This document shows positions 54,069-63,324 of a stretch of 64,000 bases of DNA, in pieces. This DNA is from CAYSWV01 sp964434865. GTDB taxonomy: Bacteria; Cyanobacteriota; Cyanobacteriia; Thermostichales; Thermostichaceae. The DNA is taken from assembly GCA_964434865.1 (NCBI GenBank), contig CAYSWV010000001.1, positions 1-64,000 of the forward strand, written 5' to 3'. The position numbers were made by a program, and so were the translations under genes. Each line of letters starts with the position of its first letter. Position 1 is the stretch's first letter. The notes beneath the pieces are model-generated. The model was not told where the DNA came from, did no database searches, and was given only the letters and a program-made list of their open reading frames with translations.

Positions 54069-55754
54069 TCATTGATCTTGAAGTTCAGGGGTATGAGAAA
54101 TCTCAAGCGTGGCCGTGGTCTGTTGCTCTGGCGTGGATGAGTGAGTTGATGCAGCGGGTTGCCGATGTCTTTGATAAGCTAACTGGGCTGTCAAGATCGC
54201 AATCTGTTCTTCTTGATCACTGATGAGTGCTTGCTTATCCAGTAAATCTTGGTTCAGTGTTTGCAGCTGTTGCTTAGCTCGTTGATTGTCTTGAGAAAGC
54301 GAGTGATTTTGCTCCCGCAGAACAGTGAGTTGATGAGTCAGGCTACCTACCTGATCATGGTAACCCGTCGCAGTTTGCTGTTCCATTTGGACTTGCTGCT
54401 CTAGGTGCATCAATTGCTGGCGAGCTTGAGCCAATTCACGAGATAGCTTCAGTTCTGAGGCTTGCACTTTACCTAGCTGTTCTTGCACGTTAACTAGCTG
54501 CTGTTGATAATCAGACTCTCGCTGGATAGAGTCTTGAAGCTGATGGTTGAGATTTTCCAGCTGACCTTTAAGCAGTTGAGTAGTTTGCTGAGACTTAGTT
54601 TGCGCTTGAAGTTCTTGATCTTTGAAATATTGGATTTCTCGCTCTAAGGCCTGGACTTGTTGCTGATCGGCAATGGACTGCCCTTGCAGCTGAGAATAAC
54701 TCTCTTGCTGCTTCGCTAAATTAGCTTGAGAACGCTCCAACTGCTGTTTCAGATCTAGCGCTAGATGTTGTAGTTGAGACAGCTCCTGCTGGAGTTGTTG
54801 CTGGAGTTGCAACTCGTGCTCAGCTTTTTGCTGGAGTTGAGCTTCTAGATAATTGATCCGCTCTTGGGATTCTGTTTGGATCTGCGAGAGTTGCTTGATC
54901 AGCTCTTGGTTTGTTCGTTCAGTCTCACGGAAAGTGTGCAATTGATGGAGCAATGATTGATTTTCAGCCTGTAGAGATTGAAAGTCGTGGAGTTCCTGCT
55001 GCAGAGCTGCATTTTGATCTTGGAGAAGTTGTTGATTTTGCTCAGATTCAGCTACAACTAGTTGGTGTTCGTGCTGTTGCCTTTGTAGGTGGCGCTCTAA
55101 TGATTGGAGTTCAGTCTGGTACTGTAAGATCTCCTGGGTAGACTGAGAGCGAACCTGTTCTGTAGTTGAACGTTCCTGATAGAGTTGCTGCTGGATCTCT
55201 TGAATTTGACTTTGAAAAGACTGGAGTTGTATTTCAAGACTATCCTCTGGAGAAGATGTTGTAGGGGGTATTGAGGGTGAAGACATAGGCATGACAATGG
55301 GCTCAAGTTTAGTTTGATCGCGATCAACTTCAGCAGCAAGACGATCTTGTAAGACCTGCCAAGCATTAGGTAAAGCCAGTTGCCGCAAGATTTCTTGTTC
55401 TGCTAAAGCCCAGGCTAACTCTTCAGGCTGAATCCAGCCTTTATCTACGAGTAGATCACCTAATCGCTGTCCAGGATTGAAGCGCTTTTCATGAAGAGCA
55501 GCCTGCAACTGAGGTAGGCTAATATCACCTCGTATAATCAGAATTTCACCTAGCCTTAGCCTATTAGTTGCAACGTGGCTGTAAAGTATGTCTAACGCAA
55601 CCCAACCTTGATCCAAGCAATACTCACCGAAACTGAGGTCAAGCTCTGGGCTTTCGTAGATAGCCTGCTGGAGTTGTTCAAGTGTCAAGACTCCCGCCGC
55701 TCGTAGAGACTCACCTAAAACAATGTCAAACTTTTTGTCAGCTTGCGTCAGCAT
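54069..55754 (-). CDS. long coiled-coil protein with GspE-N-like start
   Basis: A 561-residue protein. The first 135 residues contain two or three repeats of the GspE/MshE N-terminal type (FDIVLGESLRAAGVLTLEQL; RLRLGEILIIRGDISLPQLQ; GQRLGDLLVDKGWIQPEELA), a module that binds c-di-GMP or partners in pilus ATPases. Residues about 165-535 are an almost uninterrupted Gln-rich coiled coil. No membrane segment or ATPase domain. It may be a scaffold; function unknown. Convergent with the M16 gene, gap about 20 bp. Confidence 0.8.
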   Translation of the reverse strand: MLTQADKKFDIVLGESLRAAGVLTLEQLQQAIYESPELDLSFGEYCLDQGWVALDILYSHVATNRLRLGEILIIRGDISLPQLQAALHEKRFNPGQRLGDLLVDKGWIQPEELAWALAEQEILRQLALPNAWQVLQDRLAAEVDRDQTKLEPIVMPMSSPSIPPTTSSPEDSLEIQLQSFQSQIQEIQQQLYQERSTTEQVRSQSTQEILQYQTELQSLERHLQRQQHEHQLVVAESEQNQQLLQDQNAALQQELHDFQSLQAENQSLLHQLHTFRETERTNQELIKQLSQIQTESQERINYLEAQLQQKAEHELQLQQQLQQELSQLQHLALDLKQQLERSQANLAKQQESYSQLQGQSIADQQQVQALEREIQYFKDQELQAQTKSQQTTQLLKGQLENLNHQLQDSIQRESDYQQQLVNVQEQLGKVQASELKLSRELAQARQQLMHLEQQVQMEQQTATGYHDQVGSLTHQLTVLREQNHSLSQDNQRAKQQLQTLNQDLLDKQALISDQEEQIAILTAQLAYQRHRQPAASTHSSTPEQQTTATLEISHTPELQDQ

Positions 55755-55959
55755 ACAGGCCGTTTGTCTCTATACACATCCACATGATAATGGAAAATTA
55801 AGCCTTTGTTTACTGTTCATACTGATCAAGATCACACTGGATGCACTCTATGATCAAGGCGACAACATCCATTAACCATCCTAGCTTGTGAGTCCAATGA
55901 ACTAATTCAGTAAGGGTGGCGACTTCACATAACTAGAGGAGCAAACGAACAGGATCTAA

Positions 55960-56358
55960 CTAACTCTGTTCTTGCTCTTGAGCAAAGGCTTGCAGTTGTC
56001 TCAAGGTTTGCAATTGCCCCAACTTCAGTGGCAAATAAGAAATAGCTTCCACTTGCAACTGGACCCAACCATTACCCCAAGCCCATTCACAAAAGCCATC
56101 TAAAGGACCCCACAACAGCAGTCGCATCCGTTCGGGGGTTAAGTAGTCAACCCGATGAAAAAGATAAATAGGTCCTACGGTAACAGCAAATTCTGATCCC
56201 AGGGTTAGAGGCTTAGGGCAATCCTCAGCTAACGACTGGGGCCATAACCACTGCTTAATCAGATCAGGATCTTGGAGACAACGTTGAAGAGTAGCGGCTT
56301 GAGCATCAACTTCTATGCGAGTGAGAGCCTGCTGGAAAATACCAAACATAGAGTCCAA
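55960..56358 (-). CDS. small SRPBCC-like cyanobacterial protein
   Basis: A 132-residue soluble protein. Helix-rich first part (FQQALTRIEVDAQAATLQRC), then strands TLGSEFAVTVGPIYLFHRVD, MRLLLWGPLDGFCEWAWGNG and WVQLQVEAISYLP, and a C-terminal helix, an order compatible with the SRPBCC/START-like fold. The assignment is by secondary-structure pattern only. It borders the DnaA-box region. Confidence 0.6.
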   Translation of the reverse strand: MDSMFGIFQQALTRIEVDAQAATLQRCLQDPDLIKQWLWPQSLAEDCPKPLTLGSEFAVTVGPIYLFHRVDYLTPERMRLLLWGPLDGFCEWAWGNGWVQLQVEAISYLPLKLGQLQTLRQLQAFAQEQEQS

Positions 56359-57040
56359 CTAATAATAGTTATGAGCCGTGGTTATGTCGATCAGGGTGAT
56401 ATCTCAACTGTAGCATGTCTACCTAAGCAGAGAACCTGGGTTCAAAGTAGCAATAGTGGCACTAACGTACTCTTGGGATTGTGTCCTGAGCTTAATGAGA
56501 CTCTATGCTACATCAAATCTAAGGACATGGACCAAGCTGACTCAACAAGTTGAGAATCAACTAAATTTCCTGGCTTAGATCAAGTTTTCAACATATTCCA
56601 CAGGTTTTCCCCAGGGTCAAAACACGTTTTCCACAGCCTTCCTGTTGAAATCATCGGCATTCTCGACACACCTGTGGAAAAGATAAGCTAGCTCATAATA
56701 ATTCTCTTAGTGTTAAGAAATGTAACTAAACCGCGGCTCCTTAAGCCGATCTTTCATTTGTAAAATTCCCTAGGGTTGGACAAGGAATGATGACAAGGCA
56801 TTGACAGAGGGCAAGGGGTTCAGGCCACAATAAGCCCACTACCATTTAAAACCTACTGCTATTGTGCGTAAGTGGCACTTTGAAGCTTAGTAGTGGATCA
56901 AAATAATGGGTTCAGTCAAAGCAGGTGGATTGACTCAGTTATTCACTAGATGTTCGAAAATCTTTAGGTTCGAAAATCTATGATGCTGAGAGTCTCAATC
57001 ATGCCTCAGCTAGGTCACCACTGAAGTTGTGGAGTTTTTT
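56359..57040. other. gene-free region with DnaA-box-like cluster
   Basis: About 680 bp without a supported gene. It holds the DnaA-box-like cluster at 56585-56681, AT-rich sequence after it (56681-56735), and a near-tandem duplication of gttcgaaaatct (56952-56963 and 56968-56979). Confidence 0.7.
56585..56681. other. candidate replication origin: cluster of DnaA-box-like 9-mers
   Basis: Relative to the cyanobacterial box TTTTCCACA: exact at 56627-56635 (+) and at 56673-56681 (reverse complement); one mismatch at TTTTCAACA 56585-56593, TATTCCACA 56594-56602 and TTTTCCCCA 56605-56613; TGTTGAAAT at 56643-56651 on the other strand is a weaker site. Six sites in 97 bp followed by an AT-rich stretch is the arrangement of an oriC. 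dnaA and dnaN are not in the window. Confidence 0.65.
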
Positions 57041-57238
57041 ATGAGCTCAAGCGTCAGTATTCTGGCGGAGATACCAGAGGATTTGCATGATACCCTAAAG
57101 GGCTATCTACTCTCACATCCTGATTGGGATCAAGACCGTGTTTTCACGGCTGCTCTGTCACTGTTTCTACTTCAAAATGGAGACTCTGATCGCAGAGCTG
57201 CCCGAATTTACTTGAATAGTCTTTTTCAACGCGGTTGA
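57041..57238 (+). CDS. DUF2811 family protein
   Basis: A 65-residue protein of a family known to me from cyanobacteria: VSILAEIPEDLHDTLKGYL, then HPDWDQDRVFTAALSLFLLQ and RRAARIYLNSLF. The pattern resembles a ribbon-helix-helix DNA-binding protein, but function is not established. ATG at 57041 fits the family start (MSSSVSIL); a TTG four codons upstream is open. Confidence 0.85.
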   Translation: MSSSVSILAEIPEDLHDTLKGYLLSHPDWDQDRVFTAALSLFLLQNGDSDRRAARIYLNSLFQRG

Positions 57239-57389
57239 TTAAGTTTAAAACAACCTCGAAGTCTAGATTGGGTCTCTTATCGAGATCTTTGAACCTTGTT
57301 GCGGAGTGAGGGGACTACAGTCCCTTCCTCTACTCTCTCTTGTATGACTAGATAGTATTATAGTTAGCTATCAAGTGCAATGTTTTAGC

Positions 57390-57632
57390 TCAGTATCTAG
57401 AATATTCGGTCGCTTCCATAAAGTTTGAAGGATCTCTCAAAAAGCGGAGTACTTCTTCCTCAACCCGATGAATCTCAAAAGGTTCTAAAATTCGTAGGGT
57501 CCTTAGTGCTGACAAATAACCGTCCAGATAAAACCTCAGATCATCTGACTGTCGATATCCACGATGCCAGAAATCAACTAAAGAGTCTGTAATGACCTGA
57601 TAATGCCGGATCAGTCTAGCATCTTGTAGCAT
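57390..57632 (-). CDS. small conserved cyanobacterial protein (DUF6761-like)
   Basis: An 80-residue helical protein. MLQDARLIRHYQVITDSLVD, RFYLDGYLSALRTLRILEP and FEIHRVEEEVLRFLRDPSNF match a small family I recall from cyanobacteria; the DUF number is from memory. No membrane segment or metal site. Convergent with the DUF2811 gene. Confidence 0.75.
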   Translation of the reverse strand: MLQDARLIRHYQVITDSLVDFWHRGYRQSDDLRFYLDGYLSALRTLRILEPFEIHRVEEEVLRFLRDPSNFMEATEYSRY

Positions 57633-57787
57633 AGCAACTACCTATCCTGTAGCTTGATTCAACTCACTGACTATGATTTCATTTTAACAAGGATTTAGAA
57701 TGATATGGCTTAGTCTGGATGCATTAAACGGTAGATCTTAGGGCGGCTGTCTGAAATAGGTGTTAAAACTGGAGGTCATCAGTAACT

Positions 57788-58906
57788 ATGGATTTTGGCA
57801 GACGATGGCGACAGGTGTCGGTCAGTACCCTGGCTATAGCTAGCCTGCTTTTTGGGGCTTCACAGGTCCAGTCACAGCCTGATGACCTAGAGGTGGTTGC
57901 TGAGTTGCCTGATGGCTTTGAAGTTGGAAATATTGCTCTAACTGCTGATGGCAGGATATTCTGTAGCGTCCATAACTTCTACGGCAGCCCCACTCGTGCG
58001 ATTGAAATTACCACTCCCGATCAGGTAGCGATCTATCCTAATTCTGAGTGGGGTACTCAGCCAGAGGGATCACCGTGGGCAGGGCTCAATAATACCCTTG
58101 GGATTCAATCCGATGGGTCGTCTATCGTTTGGTTCTTGGATAATCCTAGCCCTACACTTCCTACGGGACGATTAGTGGGTTGGGATACTCAATCAGAAAC
58201 GTTACATCGGGTCATTTACTTACCTCAGCCTATTATTACAGATAATCCCTTTCTTAATGATCTGGCAGTTGATTCTGAGCATAATGCTATTTATATTTCT
58301 GATACAGCTAATGGTTTAGAAGCCGCTCTGATTGTTGTGGATTTAACCACCGGCTTAGCTCGGAGAGTGCTACAGGGTCATCCTTCTGTGGGTGCTGAAG
58401 ATCTTGATATGGTGATTGAGGATCGAACTATTCAGCTTGAGGGAGAACCTGTCCGCATTGCTGTGAATCCCATTACAATTGATCCCGATCATGAGTGGGT
58501 TTACTACGGAGCCATGAATGGAACATCGTTATATCGGATACAGACCCAAGATTTGCTGGATGGATCTCTCACAGCAGTTGAACTAGGCGATCGAGTTGAA
58601 CGGTATGGCCCTAAACCTATTAGCGATGGGATCACCATTGATAGTGCTGGGAATGTTTATATCACTGACATTACGGCAAATGCTATCGGCGTCACCAATG
58701 CTCAAGGCGAGTACCGAATTCTATACCAAGATGATCAACTCCTCTCATGGCCAGATGGATTAGCAGTAGGTCCAGATGATTATATTTATGGCACTGTTAA
58801 CCAGCTGCATCGCTCACCACCTTTAAACAATGGCCAAGATAGTTCAACACCACCTTATTTAGTGATTCGGTTTCCAGCTCTAGCTCCTAGCCAAGTTGGA
58901 CGTTGA
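57788..58906 (+). CDS. exported MRJP/SMP-30-like beta-propeller protein
   Basis: A 372-residue protein with a signal peptide (about 1-29, ending VQSQ) and a six-bladed-propeller sequence of the major royal jelly protein / yellow family. FLNDLAVDSEHNAIYISDT, VNPITIDPDHEWVYYGAMNG and SDGITIDSAGNVYITDI are characteristic blocks with the usual metal-binding polar residues. Related bacterial proteins are lactonase- or dopachrome-converting-like enzymes; substrate unknown. ATG at 57788, with a GGAGG motif upstream. Confidence 0.85.
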   Translation: MDFGRRWRQVSVSTLAIASLLFGASQVQSQPDDLEVVAELPDGFEVGNIALTADGRIFCSVHNFYGSPTRAIEITTPDQVAIYPNSEWGTQPEGSPWAGLNNTLGIQSDGSSIVWFLDNPSPTLPTGRLVGWDTQSETLHRVIYLPQPIITDNPFLNDLAVDSEHNAIYISDTANGLEAALIVVDLTTGLARRVLQGHPSVGAEDLDMVIEDRTIQLEGEPVRIAVNPITIDPDHEWVYYGAMNGTSLYRIQTQDLLDGSLTAVELGDRVERYGPKPISDGITIDSAGNVYITDITANAIGVTNAQGEYRILYQDDQLLSWPDGLAVGPDDYIYGTVNQLHRSPPLNNGQDSSTPPYLVIRFPALAPSQVGR

Positions 58907-59348
58907 TAGGTCTGCTCGGGTCAAATGGTCTGATTGCAGGTGAACATCGACAACCTCACTATTCAGCGATTAATCTGTGGGTAAGGTACCTGTCTTGGTA
59001 GATAAAGTCTTCAAAGTTTGGGAATCAGGGGCCATTCATACCGTACATTTTGATGCTGTACATTTTGATGCTGTACACTTTAATATCATACATTTCGATA
59101 TCGTACACTTTAAACACATCATGTCAAATTTGAATTATTTTAAATTTTTGGGGATCCAGGAAAATCCCGATCCCCTTTGACTAACAGGACTGCCATAAAT
59201 GACAACGAAGGAACACTATAATAGCTAGCACTTAAACTTATGATAACCCTAATTCGAACAGGTTGTAAATCAAGATGTTTCGGGTTGTTGGTAATAGTTT
59301 TGACCTATCGTAGTTGGATCTAGTGCTATTTAGCCCATTACTGTTCAG
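58907..59348. other. intergenic region with a 15-bp repeat array
   Basis: About 440 bp. Besides the 15-bp repeat array (59043-59117) I see no gene, promoter or RNA. The array keeps one frame open, but codon use and composition give no support for translation. Confidence 0.6.
59043..59117. repeat. degenerate 15-bp tandem array
   Basis: Five units: gtacattttgatgct (59043), the same exact unit (59058), gtacactttaatatc (59073), atacatttcgatatc (59088), gtacactttaaacac (59103). The period equals that of the array at 3271 but the sequence differs. Confidence 0.9.
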
Positions 59349-59849
59349 TCAAGACGTTGCTGTTTCAGGTTCATTTTCATTCTCATTGCTAACAAACTCA
59401 TCAGTGGTGCGGCCCATAGTCTGTTCAATGGCGTATTTCAGAGTATGCCAGGGTAGGGTTGCACATTTGATCCGAACTGGAAACTGAGCGACACCTTTCA
59501 TGGCGTTTAAAGAGCGAAGCGTTTGAGGAAATTCCACATCGGTCTGCATCATTTGTTGAAATGTCTTGATCAGTTGGCTCGCCTCCTCAATGGATTTGCC
59601 TTTGAGTGCATCGGCCATTAGATCAGCTGATGCCATAGCGATCGCACAGCCTTCTCCGTCAAATTTGACATCCTCAATGGTACTTTGATTGACGTTTAAC
59701 CTTAACGTGATATCAATCGTATCGCCGCACGATGGATTATGACCACGTTGATACCGATCAATGGGATCGGTTTTGCCTCGATTGCGGGGCTTTTTGTATC
59801 GCTCAAGGATAACTTGTTGGTAGAGACCCCTTAGATTGTTTAAGCTCAT
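59349..59849 (-). CDS. sufU: SufU-type iron-sulfur cluster scaffold/sulphur acceptor
   Basis: A 166-residue IscU-fold protein. Cys41 and Asp43 (NPSCGD), Cys68 (GEGCAIA) and Cys129 (RIKCATLPW) are the zinc-binding ligands of SufU, which accepts sulphur from SufS. The insertion between the second and third Cys (about 20 residues longer than IscU) also identifies SufU. No other suf genes are in the window. The acidic last 20 residues are extra. Confidence 0.92.
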   Translation of the reverse strand: MSLNNLRGLYQQVILERYKKPRNRGKTDPIDRYQRGHNPSCGDTIDITLRLNVNQSTIEDVKFDGEGCAIAMASADLMADALKGKSIEEASQLIKTFQQMMQTDVEFPQTLRSLNAMKGVAQFPVRIKCATLPWHTLKYAIEQTMGRTTDEFVSNENENEPETATS

Positions 59850-59934
59850 AAGTCACTCTTAGATCAATAGCAGGTCAAAAGGTTATTCAGGATGAGTTGT
59901 CACAGGAAAGACGGATACAAGGAGGCCATCTAGC

Positions 59935-62337
59935 TTATCCTAAATCACGAGAGAACGTCTCATCTTCATCGTAATAACGACCTTCTCCCACAACCTCAAG
60001 ATCAATTTGCTGCCGATAGTAGTCCACGTTTTTGATGCGCACCTCCACTCGATCGCCTAGACGAAATTGCTTTCGACTTTTCCGACCCACCAGAGCTTGT
60101 TGGCGACTCCGATATTCATACCAGTCATTTTTGAGGGAACTGACATGAACTAACCCTTCAGCCAAGATAGGATCGATAGACACAAAAAAGCCATAGTTTT
60201 GGACCCCAATGATGAGACCTGGGAACGTTTCGCCCACATGCTTCTGCATAAACTCTGACTTTTTTAAACCTGCTAATTCTCGTTCTGCTTTATAGACCAC
60301 AGCCTGCCGTTGGTTGACATACTCAACCTTGGTGAGCAAAGCAGCATACAAATCATCATGGGTTTTGGGAGGTAAGACTTTCCAGTTAATCTCACCGTGG
60401 CAACCGCTACTGCGTAAATCTACACCTTTTTTCACCCGTGAGGAACGACGATCTCGACCCTTACCGAATACCAAATTCAAGGTTCGTTGATTGAGTAAAT
60501 CGATGTACCGTCGTAAAGGAGCCGTGGCATGACAGTAGGGTAGATCTAAGCCCAAGCCAAAATGGCCTCCCAGCGATCCAAACAATTGGTCTTCAGGGGC
60601 TAAACAGTACTGAGGTGACGGTAACGTTGATAGCAATTGAGCTGTTAATCCTGGGCTAGAGCCATTAGCAACAACATCTGGGGCTTGAATTCTGCGTACA
60701 AAGGTTTGAAAGTCTTGAGAGGTGACAACATCAGGTGTAGCCAAGCCCAACGTCAATCGCATGTTACCAGCTAACCTTAAAAAGGACTGGAGAGCATCTG
60801 CAGAGGGAGCAGGTTGAATCCGATAGATCCCGGGGACACCCAACATGTGTAAATGCTCTCCAATCGCCTTGTTAGCAATAAAAGTGAATTCACTCATCAT
60901 GGTGTGAGCAGCAGGACCAGCACTAATCACTAAGGCTCCTTCACGAGCTTCATCAGCGGAGGTAGGACTGAGCAAATCCAGCATCTGTAGTTCAAAACCA
61001 TTGGCCAAATGACGTTTTTGCTTGAGGATATGGGCAACGTGATTAAGATTAGTTAGCAAGCTCATCAATTCAGGCAGCTCTTCATTAGCTTCTCGCAGCT
61101 CATTGGCACTGGCTAAGAGAGTTTGGACCTGACCATACGTCAAATGCGTTCGAGGCAGGATCACGCCTGGATGAATTTCATAAGATAACAGTTGACCTTC
61201 GGCATCTAAGTCTAACAAAACTGAGATAGTCAGGCGCTCTTGCTCTGGAATCAAAGCCACCTGGGACTGAAAATTGGGGGGAAACAGGGGGAGTACTGAA
61301 GCATCTAGATAAACAGTAAAAGCCCGCTCCAAGGCTTCTTGATCAAGAGGATGACCACTATCTAACCAATGGGCCACATCAGCAATATGAACACCCAGCT
61401 GCCACCCATCATCATCAGCACCCAGAGAGATAGCCACGTTGGGTTCTAGGCTATGGGGATGTTGGAGATCGAGGGGCTCAACGGTCACGGTCAACCAATC
61501 TCGAAAATCCTGACGCTTCGACACTTCAGACTTAGTGATCTTGTAGGACAAGGATTCCCCTTGAGCCGTCAATTCTGGAGAAAAATGCTGGGGTAGATCG
61601 TACATACAGCACACCAGATCCGTATCCATCGAAGTTTCTGGGCTGCTACCCAGGACCTTGCGCACTTGACCAATGGCTAGCATATTGGCCAAGGGATACT
61701 GCTTGACCTGAATATAGGCATATTGACCGTCTTCTAGCTGGGTGGATTCATCATCTTGAAAGGTCTCGAACTCTGGATCGGTCTCATCAACGACTTCATC
61801 CGTTTCAGAGATCTCAATACCACTATTTTGAAGGCTTTGCCCGATCAGCTCCAGTTCAAATAGGAGGCGATCATCTAGAGGTACCGCCCGAAAGCCCTTT
61901 TCAACTTGTTTGATCCGGCCCACAATGGTTGGGTTAGCTCGATCAATGACAGCAGTCACTTCACCTTCAGGACTGCGTTTACGATTCCCATCTTTTGTGA
62001 TTCGGGCTAACACTTGATCGCCATTCCAGGCACCGTTCAAATTAGTGCCATGGATGTAGATATCTTCGACGCCGGGTTCGTCCCGAATTGCAAAACAGAA
62101 GCCTTTGCTTGAACAGCGTAACCGACCCACGACTAACGTATCACTCCGTTGGCGCTTATAGGTGGGCGGCTCACCGTGCTCTTCAAGAAAACCCACTCGT
62201 ACAAGAGCTTTAAGTGCAATATCCAATTCGACTTGCTGGTGGGGTTTGGTAATACCAAGCATGTTCTGGAGCGCTAGCAAATCAATCGGGGAATGGTTAA
62301 GTAGCTGCTCAAACAGTTGAGAAACTGAAAACTCCAT
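59935..62337 (-). CDS. RNB-family (RNase II/R-like) protein, Zam-type, catalytic Asp apparently lost
   Basis: An 800-residue protein with an N-terminal winged-helix-like part, cold-shock-type domains, an RNB domain (about 290-620; VHIADVAHWLDSGHPLDQEA) and a C-terminal S1 domain (FPGLIIGVQNYGFFVSIDPI). The usual RNase II segment with D201, D207, D209 and D210 aligns with HPHSLEPNVAISLG, where I see Glu, Asn and Val instead of the Asp residues. It resembles cyanobacterial Zam more than RNase R. Start ATG at 62335-62337 matches the common MEFS start; a longer frame begins at TTG 62361. Confidence 0.82.
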   Translation of the reverse strand: MEFSVSQLFEQLLNHSPIDLLALQNMLGITKPHQQVELDIALKALVRVGFLEEHGEPPTYKRQRSDTLVVGRLRCSSKGFCFAIRDEPGVEDIYIHGTNLNGAWNGDQVLARITKDGNRKRSPEGEVTAVIDRANPTIVGRIKQVEKGFRAVPLDDRLLFELELIGQSLQNSGIEISETDEVVDETDPEFETFQDDESTQLEDGQYAYIQVKQYPLANMLAIGQVRKVLGSSPETSMDTDLVCCMYDLPQHFSPELTAQGESLSYKITKSEVSKRQDFRDWLTVTVEPLDLQHPHSLEPNVAISLGADDDGWQLGVHIADVAHWLDSGHPLDQEALERAFTVYLDASVLPLFPPNFQSQVALIPEQERLTISVLLDLDAEGQLLSYEIHPGVILPRTHLTYGQVQTLLASANELREANEELPELMSLLTNLNHVAHILKQKRHLANGFELQMLDLLSPTSADEAREGALVISAGPAAHTMMSEFTFIANKAIGEHLHMLGVPGIYRIQPAPSADALQSFLRLAGNMRLTLGLATPDVVTSQDFQTFVRRIQAPDVVANGSSPGLTAQLLSTLPSPQYCLAPEDQLFGSLGGHFGLGLDLPYCHATAPLRRYIDLLNQRTLNLVFGKGRDRRSSRVKKGVDLRSSGCHGEINWKVLPPKTHDDLYAALLTKVEYVNQRQAVVYKAERELAGLKKSEFMQKHVGETFPGLIIGVQNYGFFVSIDPILAEGLVHVSSLKNDWYEYRSRQQALVGRKSRKQFRLGDRVEVRIKNVDYYRQQIDLEVVGEGRYYDEDETFSRDLG

Positions 62338-62661
62338 AAGGATCTCAAACGACACAACCAATTACAGACATTTTCGACACTTTGACACAATTAACAGTCA
62401 AGGGTAACAATCAAGGGACCGGACGCCAACTGATTTCAATCAGCCTGTCCTCGGTTGGATCATCTTTCAGGTTCGGATTACTGTTCAGATAGCTCCGTTC
62501 AGTCTAACCTCAATTGAAAGACGCTGGCACAAGCAACCTCACGATAAGCACAGATCTCTGGCGAACACTAAGGCAACTCTGAAATAGTGACGCACTCAGC
62601 CTCTCATCGTAACAAGAGGTGGTCCTATCTGGTACATTAATCTGGAATTGGATTGAGGCGT
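62338..62661. other. intergenic region between the RNB gene and phoU
   Basis: About 320 bp upstream of the RNB gene. No gene, RNA or repeat recognised. Confidence 0.5.
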
Positions 62662-63324
62662 CTAGTGGCGTTTACCCGTAACAATGTAAGCGACACGTTG
62701 CCCAATATTGGTGGTGTGATCAGCCAGGCGTTCTAAATAGCGTATAGCTAACAACATTAACAAAACTGGCTCTACCGGCCCTTGAACATTACTCTGCTGA
62801 GCTAAAGTGTTGTAAAGGCTGGCATAGTCGTCGTCAACAGCGTCATCCTCCCGTTTGATCCGCAACCCCATATCAGCATCTAATTCTGTCAAAGCGGCCA
62901 AACTATGGCTTAACATGACCTGACACCGTTGCATCATCACTTGGATTCGAGTTAATTCCGCTGGAGGAGGGTATTGCATCAACTTAACAGCAACATCGGA
63001 CAAGTCTTTGGCATAGTCCCCGATCCGCTCTAGATCTCGAATGAGTTGCATGAGAGTACTAATCAGACGGAGATCACGAGCCACTGGAGACCGAAGAGCA
63101 ATCACGCTGATACAGTCTTGTTCAATTTGCCGATAAAACTGATCGATTTGCTTATCTTGCAGAACCACTCGCTCAACAGCAGCTAGATTTTGCTCAAATA
63201 AGGCTTGGTAGGCCATAACTACGGATGACTCTGTCAAAGCTCCCATTCGTAGCACATCTTGTTGTAATCGCTTAATTTGAAGGTGCAGCTCTGCTTGCCT
63301 CATTACCACTGGCCTAGTGTCCAT
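62662..63324 (-). CDS. phoU: PhoU phosphate signalling protein
   Basis: A 220-residue all-helical protein with the two PhoU repeats. Metal-binding motifs are ERIGDYAKDLSD in the first and ERLADHTTNIGQ in the second. PhoU links the Pst phosphate transporter to the PhoR/SphS kinase and represses the Pho regulon when phosphate is plentiful. No pst or sph genes are adjacent. Start ATG with GGAC-type site. Confidence 0.95.
   Translation of the reverse strand: MDTRPVVMRQAELHLQIKRLQQDVLRMGALTESSVVMAYQALFEQNLAAVERVVLQDKQIDQFYRQIEQDCISVIALRSPVARDLRLISTLMQLIRDLERIGDYAKDLSDVAVKLMQYPPPAELTRIQVMMQRCQVMLSHSLAALTELDADMGLRIKREDDAVDDDYASLYNTLAQQSNVQGPVEPVLLMLLAIRYLERLADHTTNIGQRVAYIVTGKRH

Noticed and set aside
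56272..56553. 93-codon open frame on the + strand
   Set aside because: Partly antisense to the SRPBCC-like gene and with no family match.
58977..59180. 67-codon open frame containing HFDAV repeats
   Set aside because: Openness follows from the 15-bp repeat period; start context is poor. Kept only as a repeat.
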